From NCBI GenBank assembly GCA_937926975.1, contig CALBCJ010000030.1, positions 1 to 57,316 of the forward strand: 57,316 bases of DNA. The letters are read 5' to 3'. Within the stretch, counting starts at the first letter, position 1. Each line of letters begins with the position of its first letter. A program made the position numbers and the translations under genes. The stretch is from an uncultured Propionibacteriaceae bacterium. GTDB taxonomy: Bacteria; Actinomycetota; Actinomycetes; Propionibacteriales; Propionibacteriaceae. Positions 22,524 to 29,981 of the stretch are shown here, one piece after another. The notes below the pieces were generated by a model, which worked only from the letters and a program-made list of their open reading frames with translations, was not told the DNA's origin and searched no databases.

Positions 22524-24611
22524 CTAGCCGTTGGCCTGCACGGCTGCCTCGACCAGGTTCTGCGGCATCTGCTCGTACCCGTGGAAGGTGCGGGTGAAGG
22601 AGCCGGAGCCGTGCGCCAGGCCACGCAGGTCGATCGCGTACCGGCTGAGCTCGCTCTGCGGCACCAGCGCCCGGATGATGGTGTGGTGGTGCTCGTCCGC
22701 ATCGGTGCCCAGCACCTGCCCGCGGCGGCCGGAGATGTCGGTCATCACGGCGCCCATGTACTCCTCGCCGACGGTGATCTCGACCTCGTCGATCGGCTCC
22801 AGCAGGGTGACCGTCTTCGGGCTCGCTGCCTCCTTCATCGCCAGCTGGCCGGCGGTCTGGAAGGCCATGTCGGACGAGTCGACCGAGTGGGCCTTGCCGT
22901 CGAAGAGGGTGACCTGGACGTCGACGATCGGGTACCCGGCCAGGACTCCCTTCTCCAGCTGGCTGCGGACCCCCTTCTCCACCGAGGGGATGAACTGCCG
23001 CGGCACCGCGCCACCGACCACCTTGTCGACGAAGACGAAGCCCTCGCCGCGGGGCAGCGGCTCGATCTCGAGGTGGCAGACCGCGTACTGGCCGTGGCCT
23101 CCGGACTGCTTCACGTGCCGGCCCATGGCCGTGGCCTTGGCGATGAAGGTCTCCCGCAGCGCGACCTTGAGGTCCTCGGTGGCGACCTTGACCCCGTACC
23201 GCGAGCCGAGCCGGTTCAGCAGCAGGTCGACGTGGCCCTGGCCCATCGTCCAGAGCACGATCTGGTCGGTCTCGACGGTCCGCTCAACCCGGACGGTGGT
23301 GTCCTCGACGGCCAGCCGGGCCAGCGCGCCGGGCAGCTTGTCCTCGTCGGCGCGGGTCTGGGCCCGGATCGCCACCGGCAGCAGCGGCTCGGGCAGGTTC
23401 CAGGGCGCCACCACGGCCGGGTGGTCCTTGGCTGACAGGCTGTCGGAGGTCTCGGCCCGGGCCAGCTTCGCCACGTACACCAGCTGCCCGGCGATCGCCT
23501 GGGGCACCGAGGCGGTCTCGGTCCCCGCCGGTACGGTCAGCGGCCCGACCCGCTCCTCGCCGTCGTGGTCTGGACGGGCGTCGTCGGAGCGGCCGGTGAA
23601 CAGGCTGCGGTGGCCCGAGACGTGCACCACGTCGTCAGCCCTGAGGGTGCCGTTGTAGACCCGGACCAGCGACAGCCGACCGGCGAACTGGTCGGAGGTG
23701 GTGCGGATCACCTCGGCCAGCAGCGGCCCGCTGGGATCACCGACCGGCGCCTCGATCTCGTCGCCGTTCAGGTCCGTGACCGCCAGGGTGTGGGTGGTCG
23801 GGTCGGGGAAGGCCCCGCCGATGACAGTCAGCAGCTGCTCGGCGCCCAGGCCGTTCAGCGAGCTCACCGGGATCACGGGGTGGAACTGGCCGTTGAGGAT
23901 CGCGGTCAGCAGGTCGGCGAGCAGCTCGTCCTCCTTGAGGTCGTCGCCCTCCAGGTAGCGGTCCATCAGGTCCGCGTTCTCGGACTCCTCGATGATCCCC
24001 TCGATCAGCTGGGAGCGGTACTGCTCGATCAGGGCCTGCTCGGTCTCGCTCGGCTCGCGGCGCTGCAGGCTGCCCGAGCTGTAGTCGTGGACCTGCTGGG
24101 AGACCAGCGACAGGTTCCCGATGATCTGGTCCCCGCTGACGACCGGGGCGTACGCTGGCTGGACCGACTGCCCGAGCGCCGACTGGATGGCGTCCAGGGC
24201 CTCGTCGAAGCTGGTCCGGCCGTCGTCGAGCTTGGTGATGCAGATCGCCCGCGGCATCCTCACCTCGGCGCACTCGCGCCACAGGGCGGCCGTGGCCGGG
24301 TCGAGGCCGTCGCTGGCCGAGATCACGAAGACCGCAGCGTCGGCGGCGCGCAGACCGGCCCGCAGCTCGCCGACGAAGTCAGGATGGCCCGGGGCGTCGA
24401 GCAGGTTGAGGACCAGGCCGTCCAGCTCCAGAGCCGCCAGCTGCAGCGCCGAGCTGCGCTCCAGGTCTTCCTTCTCTCCGCGGTAGCCCGGGACCCGGGA
24501 GCGGAGCAGGTGCTCGAAGAGCGTGGTCTTGCCGGACCCGCTGGACCCGACCAGAACCACGTTCCGTACGCCTGACGAGTCGGTGACCTTGGTGATCGAC
24601 TGTGAACCCAT
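22524..24611 (-). CDS. Elongation factor G-like GTPase (EF-G2 type)
   Basis: A 695-residue translational GTPase of the EF-G-like group (mycobacterial FusA2 type), distinct from housekeeping FusA. The P-loop is GSSGSGKTT (22-30), G3 is LLDAPGHPDF, and G4 reads ITKLD, with Thr in place of the usual Asn of NKxD. Later regions match EF-G domains II-V (HVKQSGGHGQYAVCHLEIEP, ISGRRGQVLGT). Role in translation is not established for this group. TAGTGT lies 6 bases before the ATG (minus-strand 24618-24623), so the transcript is probably leaderless. Confidence 0.88.
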   Translation of the reverse strand: MGSQSITKVTDSSGVRNVVLVGSSGSGKTTLFEHLLRSRVPGYRGEKEDLERSSALQLAALELDGLVLNLLDAPGHPDFVGELRAGLRAADAAVFVISASDGLDPATAALWRECAEVRMPRAICITKLDDGRTSFDEALDAIQSALGQSVQPAYAPVVSGDQIIGNLSLVSQQVHDYSSGSLQRREPSETEQALIEQYRSQLIEGIIEESENADLMDRYLEGDDLKEDELLADLLTAILNGQFHPVIPVSSLNGLGAEQLLTVIGGAFPDPTTHTLAVTDLNGDEIEAPVGDPSGPLLAEVIRTTSDQFAGRLSLVRVYNGTLRADDVVHVSGHRSLFTGRSDDARPDHDGEERVGPLTVPAGTETASVPQAIAGQLVYVAKLARAETSDSLSAKDHPAVVAPWNLPEPLLPVAIRAQTRADEDKLPGALARLAVEDTTVRVERTVETDQIVLWTMGQGHVDLLLNRLGSRYGVKVATEDLKVALRETFIAKATAMGRHVKQSGGHGQYAVCHLEIEPLPRGEGFVFVDKVVGGAVPRQFIPSVEKGVRSQLEKGVLAGYPIVDVQVTLFDGKAHSVDSSDMAFQTAGQLAMKEAASPKTVTLLEPIDEVEITVGEEYMGAVMTDISGRRGQVLGTDADEHHHTIIRALVPQSELSRYAIDLRGLAHGSGSFTRTFHGYEQMPQNLVEAAVQANG

Positions 24612-24683
24612 GGCGGGACACTACACCGCCCGAGTGACCCGCCAGTGCCAGCCCAGGATCTGAATCCCCCTACCATGACGGGC

Positions 24684-25703
24684 ATGAGCCACTCCCTGCT
24701 GGCCCTGGTCGCCAACGCCGGCGACGGCAGCGTCACAGCATTCCGGGTCACCGACGACCGGCTGCAGCGGCTGGCGGTGAGCGAGGTCGCCACTGGCTGC
24801 TCGACCTTCGCCGTCGACCGGGACCGGTACCTGGTCTACGCGGCCGGCAAGGACCCGGCCCGGGTCGTCAGCTGCGGGCTGGACCCGGGCAGTGGGGAGC
24901 TGGAGGTCATCGGCACCCGGCCGGTCCCGGCCAGCCTCACCTACCTGGCGCTGACCCCCCGCGGCGGCCAGCTGCTCGGGGCCTCGTACTCCGGTGGCCT
25001 GGCCTGCTGCTGGCCGGTCGACGGCGGCCAGGTCGGCGAGCCGGGCGAGCCGGTCCGGTACCGCAACCTGCACGCGGTGGTGGTCACCCGCGACTCGCGG
25101 CAGGCGTACCTGGTGTCACTAGGGGAGGACCTGATTGTGCGCTGTACGGTCACCGCCGACCACCAGCTGGTCGACCCGGTCACCGTCGCGGCCCCTGCGG
25201 GCTCCGGGCCGCGGCACCTGGTGCTGAACGCTCACCAGACCGCCGCGTACGTGGTGACCGAGTTCAGCGGGGAGGTGCTGCACTACCACCGCGACCTGGA
25301 CACCGGCGACCTGAGCCTGCAGGAGCAGGTCTCGGTCGTGGAACCGCAGGCCGGGCTGAGGCCGAGCCGCTTCGGTGCCGACCCGCTGGCCGAGACCCTG
25401 GTCTGGGGCGCTGACCTGCACCTGGCCCCGCACCAGGGCTGGCTGTGGGCCACTGAGCGCACCGCGTCCACCGTGGCCACGGTGCCGCTCGGCCTGGGGG
25501 GAGGGCTGGAGCCGGCGAGCGCGGTCGCGCCCACCGAGCAGCAGCCGCGCGGCTTCGCGGTCAGCCCGGACGGGCAGCACCTGCTGGTGGCGGGGGAGCG
25601 CTCCGGGAAGGTGACGCTGCACCGGGTCGGTCCCGACGGCAGCCTGGAGCGGGTCGACCAGCAGCCGAGCGGCGCCGGGGCGAGCTGGGTCCGCTTCCTC
25701 TAG
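24684..25703 (+). CDS. Lactonase family seven-bladed beta-propeller protein
   Basis: A 339-residue protein of the 6-phosphogluconolactonase (YbhE/Pgl) family, with repeated propeller strands such as GSGPRHLVLNAHQTAAYVVT and QPRGFAVSPDGQHLLVAGE, the latter holding the conserved PR/RGFAVSPDG motif. It may hydrolyse 6-phosphogluconolactone or act on another lactone. ATG 24684 is chosen because TACCAT (24671-24676) lies 7 bases before it; ATG 24675 in the same frame is possible. The stop codon lies in a short direct repeat (25693-25790). Confidence 0.8.
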   Translation: MSHSLLALVANAGDGSVTAFRVTDDRLQRLAVSEVATGCSTFAVDRDRYLVYAAGKDPARVVSCGLDPGSGELEVIGTRPVPASLTYLALTPRGGQLLGASYSGGLACCWPVDGGQVGEPGEPVRYRNLHAVVVTRDSRQAYLVSLGEDLIVRCTVTADHQLVDPVTVAAPAGSGPRHLVLNAHQTAAYVVTEFSGEVLHYHRDLDTGDLSLQEQVSVVEPQAGLRPSRFGADPLAETLVWGADLHLAPHQGWLWATERTASTVATVPLGLGGGLEPASAVAPTEQQPRGFAVSPDGQHLLVAGERSGKVTLHRVGPDGSLERVDQQPSGAGASWVRFL

Positions 25704-25790
25704 CCGTACGGCGCCCGGGCACCAGGGTGCTGACGGGCTTGCCGATCCAGTGCTTGCTTCTAGCCGTACGGGCGCCCGGGGCACCGGGTG
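25693..25790 (+). repeat. Imperfect direct repeat spanning the lactonase stop codon
   Basis: A 37-base segment at 25693-25729 recurs as a 39-base segment at 25752-25790. The shared core is TCTAGCCGTACGG and then CGCCCGGG and CACC; the second copy has single-base insertions. The first copy contains the TAG stop of the lactonase gene. It may be a local duplication of a gene end and its 3' flank. Confidence 0.55.
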
Positions 25791-25920
25791 GAGCCGGGCT
25801 GGGTTTTGCTGAACCCTGGCGAGGCCGCTAGTCTGAGCTGCTGTTGTGCCCGGTGTCTCGACCCGTGGCGCCCAGCAGCGAACCTGAAGCAGTACCAACA
25901 CAAAGGATGGGTCCACTCCC

Positions 25921-26364
25921 GTGTCTACGTACAGCCCCAAGCCTGGCGAGGTGACCAGGAACTGGCACGTCATCGACGCTGAGGACGTGGTCCTCGGCCG
26001 GCTGGCCGTGACCGCGGCGACCCTGCTGCGCGGCAAGCACAAGCCCACGTTCGCCCCGCACGTCGACACCGGCGACTTCGTGGTCGTGGTGAACGCCAGC
26101 AAGATCGCCCTGACCGGCAAGAAGGCGACCGACAAGTACGCAGTCCGGCACTCTGGGCGTCCGGGCGGGCTGAAGAAGGTCGCGTACGGCGAGCTGCTCG
26201 CCAAGGACCCGCGCAAGGCGGTCGAGCTGGCGGTGTGGGGGATGCTGCCGAAGAACAAGCTCAGCCGCCGGCTGATCGGCAAGCTCAAGGTCTACCCCGG
26301 CCCGGAGCACCCGCACCAGGCGCAGCAGCCGACCCCGTACCAGATCACCCAGATCGCTCAGTGA
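25921..26364 (+). CDS. rplM: Ribosomal protein L13 (uL13)
   Basis: 50S assembly protein. The 147-residue product has ITHVIDAE-like NWHVIDAEDVVLGRLAVTAA near the N-terminus, LLRGKHKPTFAPHVDTGDFV, the VNASKIALTGKKATDK loop and AVWGMLPKNKLSRRLIGKLK with a C-terminal VYPGPEHPHQAQQP. GTG 25921 has AAAGGAT about 12 bases upstream. It heads the rplM-rpsI-glmM unit; truA, its usual upstream neighbour in actinobacteria, is absent here. Confidence 0.96.
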   Translation: MSTYSPKPGEVTRNWHVIDAEDVVLGRLAVTAATLLRGKHKPTFAPHVDTGDFVVVVNASKIALTGKKATDKYAVRHSGRPGGLKKVAYGELLAKDPRKAVELAVWGMLPKNKLSRRLIGKLKVYPGPEHPHQAQQPTPYQITQIAQ

Positions 26365-26379
26365 GAAGAGAGCTAACGC

Positions 26380-26898
26380 ATGTCTGACACCGTGGCCGAG
26401 CAGACCGAAGAGACCTTCGAGAGCTTCACTGACGAGTACCACCGGGAGATCGCCTACCGCTCGGAGTCGTCTCCGCAGGCTGCCGCCGGCTCCGACCGTC
26501 CAGCCATCGTGACCCCCACCGGTGGCACTGGCCGTCGCAAGGAGGCCGTGGCTCGGGTCCGGCTCGTGCCGGGCACCGGCACCTGGTCGATCAACGGGCG
26601 CAGCCTGGACGACTACTTCCCGAACAAGGTCCACCAGCAGATCGTCTCCGAGCCGCTGGAGACCGCGGCCGTGGCCGGCCTGTACGACGTGATCGCCCGG
26701 ATCTGCGGCGGTGGCGTCACTGGTCAGGCCGGTGCGCTGCGCCTCGGTGTGGCCCGGGCCCTGAACGCCGCCGACCCGGAGGCCTCGCGCCCGGCGCTGA
26801 AGAAGGCGGGGATGCTGACTCGCGACGCCCGAGTCAAGGAGCGCAAGAAGGCTGGTCTGAAGAAGGCCCGCAAGGCTCCTCAGTACTCGAAGCGCTGA
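26380..26898 (+). CDS. rpsI: Ribosomal protein S9 (uS9) with N-terminal extension
   Basis: 30S head protein whose C-terminal arm reaches the P-site tRNA. Residues 1-45 are an acidic, Glu/Thr-rich extension typical of actinobacterial S9. The conserved domain follows: GGTGRRKEAVARVRLVPGTG, INGRSLDDYFPNK, GGGVTGQAGALRLGVARALN and the invariant tail KKARKAPQYSKR. It lies 15 bases after rplM. Confidence 0.96.
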   Translation: MSDTVAEQTEETFESFTDEYHREIAYRSESSPQAAAGSDRPAIVTPTGGTGRRKEAVARVRLVPGTGTWSINGRSLDDYFPNKVHQQIVSEPLETAAVAGLYDVIARICGGGVTGQAGALRLGVARALNAADPEASRPALKKAGMLTRDARVKERKKAGLKKARKAPQYSKR

Positions 26899-26910
26899 CG
26901 CTCGCGTCCG

Positions 26911-28263
26911 ATGGGACGTCTGTTCGGGACCGATGGGGTCCGTGGGGTCGCCAATGTCGACCTCACCGCGGAGCTCGCCGTCGACCTGTCGGTGGCGGCT
27001 GCGCACGTGCTGGGCGAGGCCGGGATCTTCTCCGGCCACCGCCCCCAGGCCCTGGTCGGGCGTGACCCGCGGGCCTCAGGTGAGTTCCTGGAGGCCGCCG
27101 TGGTGGCTGGGCTCGCCAGCGCCGGGGTCGACGTAGTCCGGGTCGGTGTGGTGCCGACCCCGGGCCTGGCGTACCTGGTGGGGAGCACCGGCGCCGACCT
27201 CGGGGTGATGCTGTCGGCCTCGCACAACCCGATGCCAGACAACGGGATCAAGTTCCTGGCCCGGGGCGGGATCAAGCTGGACGACGACCTTGAGGACGCG
27301 ATCGAGCAGCGGGTCGGGGAGCAGTGGACCCGCCCGACCGGTGCCGCGGTGGGTCGGGTCAAGGACGACCCGGGGCTGCTCGACGCGTACATCGCGCACC
27401 TGGTCGCCTCGCTCGGCTCTGACTCGTCGCTGGACGGGGTCCGGATCGTGGTCGACTGCGCCCACGGCGCAGCCTCGGTCACCGGCCCGGCCGCCTTCGC
27501 CGCCCAGGGCGCCGAGGTGATCGCGATCCACGCCGAGCCGGACGGGCTCAACATCAACGACGGCGTCGGGTCGACCCACCTGGAGAAGCTCCAGCAGGCG
27601 GTGGTCGAGCACCAGGCGCACCTGGGGATCGCCTTCGACGGTGACGCCGACCGCTGCCTGGCCGTGGACGCGGCCGGGAAGGTCGTCGACGGCGACCAGA
27701 TCCTCGCGGTCCTGGCGCTGGCGCTGGACGAGCGCCACGAGCTGGCTCACCGGACCGTGGTGGCGACCGTGATGAGCAACCTCGGCTTCGTCAACGCGAT
27801 GCGCGAGCACGGCATCCGGGTCGACCAGACCAAGGTCGGCGACCGGTACGTGCTGGAGTCGATCAACGCCAACGGCTTCACCCTGGGCGGGGAGCAGTCC
27901 GGGCACGTGATCATGAGCGGCTTCGCCACCACCGGTGACGGGGTGCTGACCGGGCTCCACCTGACCGCCCGGATGGTACGGACCGGCAAGACCCTGGCCG
28001 AGCTGGCCTCGGTGATGACCCGGCTGCCGCAGGCCATGGTCAACGTCGCCGGGGTCGACAAGCTGCGCGCCGGCAGCGACCTGGAGATCAAGGCGGCCGT
28101 CGCCGCCGCCTCGAAGGAGCTGGGCAGCACGGGCCGGGTGCTGCTGCGCCCCTCCGGCACCGAGCCGGTGGTCCGGGTGATGGTCGAGGCGCCGACCCAG
28201 GAGACGGCCCAGGAGGTCTGCGACCGGCTCGCCCGCGTCGTCAAGGAGCGCGTCTCCCTCTGA
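26911..28263 (+). CDS. glmM: Phosphoglucosamine mutase GlmM
   Basis: Interconverts glucosamine-6-phosphate and glucosamine-1-phosphate for UDP-GlcNAc and wall synthesis. The 450-residue alpha-D-phosphohexomutase begins MGRLFGTDGVRGVANVDLT and has the phosphoserine loop SASHNPMPDNG (Ser104), the metal loop IAFDGDADRCLAVD, the sugar-binding GGEQSGHVIM and the phosphate-binding RPSGTEPVVRVMVE. It starts 12 bases after rpsI in the same unit, and glmS, which makes its substrate, is at 29982. Confidence 0.96.
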   Translation: MGRLFGTDGVRGVANVDLTAELAVDLSVAAAHVLGEAGIFSGHRPQALVGRDPRASGEFLEAAVVAGLASAGVDVVRVGVVPTPGLAYLVGSTGADLGVMLSASHNPMPDNGIKFLARGGIKLDDDLEDAIEQRVGEQWTRPTGAAVGRVKDDPGLLDAYIAHLVASLGSDSSLDGVRIVVDCAHGAASVTGPAAFAAQGAEVIAIHAEPDGLNINDGVGSTHLEKLQQAVVEHQAHLGIAFDGDADRCLAVDAAGKVVDGDQILAVLALALDERHELAHRTVVATVMSNLGFVNAMREHGIRVDQTKVGDRYVLESINANGFTLGGEQSGHVIMSGFATTGDGVLTGLHLTARMVRTGKTLAELASVMTRLPQAMVNVAGVDKLRAGSDLEIKAAVAAASKELGSTGRVLLRPSGTEPVVRVMVEAPTQETAQEVCDRLARVVKERVSL

Positions 28264-28442
28264 CGGGGCGCAGCGGTCGCGCTCGTCGACTGGAGTGGTC
28301 TGCGCTGTCTGGCTCTTCTGGCCGGTCGACGACCTGCCCGCTCAGGTCGCAGGGGGCAGCGGCCGGCGCACATCGGTCAGCCTGCTCCTTGACCAGGGTG
28401 CCGGCGAGGAAGAACGCGACCTGGAGCGCCACCCAGAGCCTT

Positions 28443-28729
28443 GACCGCGTCACGGTGTCCCTGCCGGGGTACGCGAGGTGGGCCAGCGCGTGGCCGAGTC
28501 GGATGGGGTACCGTTCTCCACCGTGGCCGAGGCACTCTCCAGGTACGTGAGGGGTCGTCTCGTGGACGAGTGGCTCCGCGAGCACCAGCAGGAGTTCGGT
28601 GCCTTCGACGAGATCGAGCTGAGGGTGGTGGCGAGCGAGGCAGGGGTCCCGTACCTGCCACCGAGCCGTGGCCGTGGCCAGGTCCTGAGCAGCGATCCGG
28701 ACGACCAGTCGGCCGGGGAACCAGTGTGA
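28443..28729 (+). pseudogene. Frameshifted ribbon-helix-helix antitoxin-like remnant
   Basis: Frame at 28446 reads RVTVSLPGYAR, the usual beginning of CopG/RHH antitoxins; the frame from about 28469 continues REVGQRVAESDGVPFSTVAE, then ALSRYVRGRLVDEWLREHQQ and SEAGVPYLPP. Joined, they give one small RHH-like protein, broken by a single-base indel near 28464-28475. The second part alone is open to 28729 (83 residues from a GTG at 28478) and could be a shortened gene. No toxin gene follows. The interpretation rests on pattern recognition only. Confidence 0.4.
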
Positions 28730-28900
28730 CGCGGTCGCGGGGCCGTGGAGATGTGGCGGGCCGACCCCAGGCGCGGCTTTCTGCTGCTGGAGCGGCTGGG
28801 GCCCGGTGACCTCAACGAGCTGTGGGACATCGACGCCTGTCGTGAGGTGGCCGATCTGTACCAGGTCCTTCACCTGCCGCCGGTGCAGGGTCTGTCGTGA
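28730..28900 (+). pseudogene. Fragment of an aminoglycoside phosphotransferase-type kinase
   Basis: After the TGA at 28727-28729 the same frame stays open to 28900 and reads GAVEMWRADPRRGFLLLERL, then LGPGDLNELWDIDACREVAD and LYQVLHLPP. This matches the middle segment of APH(6)/hydroxyurea-type kinases, where LLLERL and the LHxP helix precede the catalytic loop. No N-terminal or catalytic part is present around it, so it is a remnant. The remaining bases of the 28264-28932 gap hold no recognisable gene. Confidence 0.45.
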
Positions 28901-28932
28901 CCACGGTCTGAGGTACGCGGCGCAGCGCCCGG

Positions 28933-29880
28933 CTACACCTTGCGGATCCGGACCCACTCGACGGCGTGGTTCTCGCCCTTGCGCAGCACGACCGTGGCGC
29001 GGCCCCGGGTGGGCAGGATGTTGGCCCTCAGGTTGGGGCCGTTGACGGTGTCCCAGACCCCGCGAGCCATGGCGACGGCCTCCTCCTCGGGGACGGCGGC
29101 GAACCTGGCGAAGAACGAGTGCGGGTCCTGGAAGGCAGTCCGGCGCAGGTGCCGGAACCGCTCCAGGTACCAGGACCGAATCAGCTCCTCGTCGGCGTCA
29201 ACGTAGACGCTGAAGTCGAAGAAGTCGCTCAGGGCCAGCCCCAGCGTCCCGTCCGGGCGGCGCCGGGCCGGCTGCAGCACGTTGAGCCCCTCGACGATCA
29301 GGATGTCGGGCTGGCGGACCACGATCTCCTCACCCGGGACGATGTCGTACGCCAGGTGGGAGTAGACCGGGGCCCGGACCTCCGGCTCGCCTGACTTCAC
29401 GTTCATCACGAAGTGCACCAGCGCCCGCCGGTCGTACGACTCGGGGAAGCCCTTGCGCTCCAGCAGCCCCCGGGCCTTGAGCTCGGCGTTGGGGTAGAGG
29501 AAGCCGTCGGTGGTGACCAGGTCGACCGTGGCGCCGGTCTGACGCAGCAGCTGGCGCAGCAGCCGGGCCGCGGTCGACTTGCCGACCGCCACCGAGCCGG
29601 CCACCCCGATCACGAAGGTCGTCCGGGTCACGGTGAGGTTGAGAAAGCGGTTCTGACCGACGTACAGCATCTTGGTGTGCTGGATGTACAGGTTCACCAG
29701 CTCGGTGAGCGGCAGGTAGACCTGGCGGACCTGGTCCAGCTCGATCGGGTCGGCGGTGGCCCGGACCCGGGCCAGGGTCTCCTCGGTCAGGTCGAGCCGC
29801 AAGGTGCGCGCCAGCTCGGCCCAGTGCTCTCGACTACGGGTCAGGTACGGGCCGAACGGGTAGTTGTCCGGAACACCCAT
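28933..29880 (-). CDS. coaA: Type I pantothenate kinase
   Basis: Catalyses the first step of coenzyme A synthesis, ATP-dependent phosphorylation of pantothenate. The 315-residue protein starts MGVPDNYPFGPYLTRSREHW and has the P-loop GSVAVGKS (95-102), VDLVTTDGFLYPN, YSHLAYDIVPGEE, DILIVEGLNVLQ and FFDFSVYVDADEELI, all typical of PanK-I. ATG 29880 has GGAGG 9 bases upstream. It is divergent from glmS with a 101-base gap. Feedback control by CoA is known in the family. Confidence 0.95.
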   Translation of the reverse strand: MGVPDNYPFGPYLTRSREHWAELARTLRLDLTEETLARVRATADPIELDQVRQVYLPLTELVNLYIQHTKMLYVGQNRFLNLTVTRTTFVIGVAGSVAVGKSTAARLLRQLLRQTGATVDLVTTDGFLYPNAELKARGLLERKGFPESYDRRALVHFVMNVKSGEPEVRAPVYSHLAYDIVPGEEIVVRQPDILIVEGLNVLQPARRRPDGTLGLALSDFFDFSVYVDADEELIRSWYLERFRHLRRTAFQDPHSFFARFAAVPEEEAVAMARGVWDTVNGPNLRANILPTRGRATVVLRKGENHAVEWVRIRKV

Positions 29881-29981
29881 GACTACATCCCTCCGGTGCC
29901 AGGTCGGCCGAACTGGTCCGGTCACCGCGGACCAGGCCGAGCACCCCTCGGCGGCCAACCAGCGACGATACAGTGCCAGGC

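Noticed and set aside
28450..28830. Minus-strand frame in the glmM-coaA gap
   Set aside because: No recognisable domain, no ribosome site, and it is opposite two fragments that do resemble known families.
29881..29981. glmS ribozyme
   Set aside because: Only about 100 bases separate divergent coaA and glmS, and the predicted glmS start is leaderless; no ribozyme core was seen.
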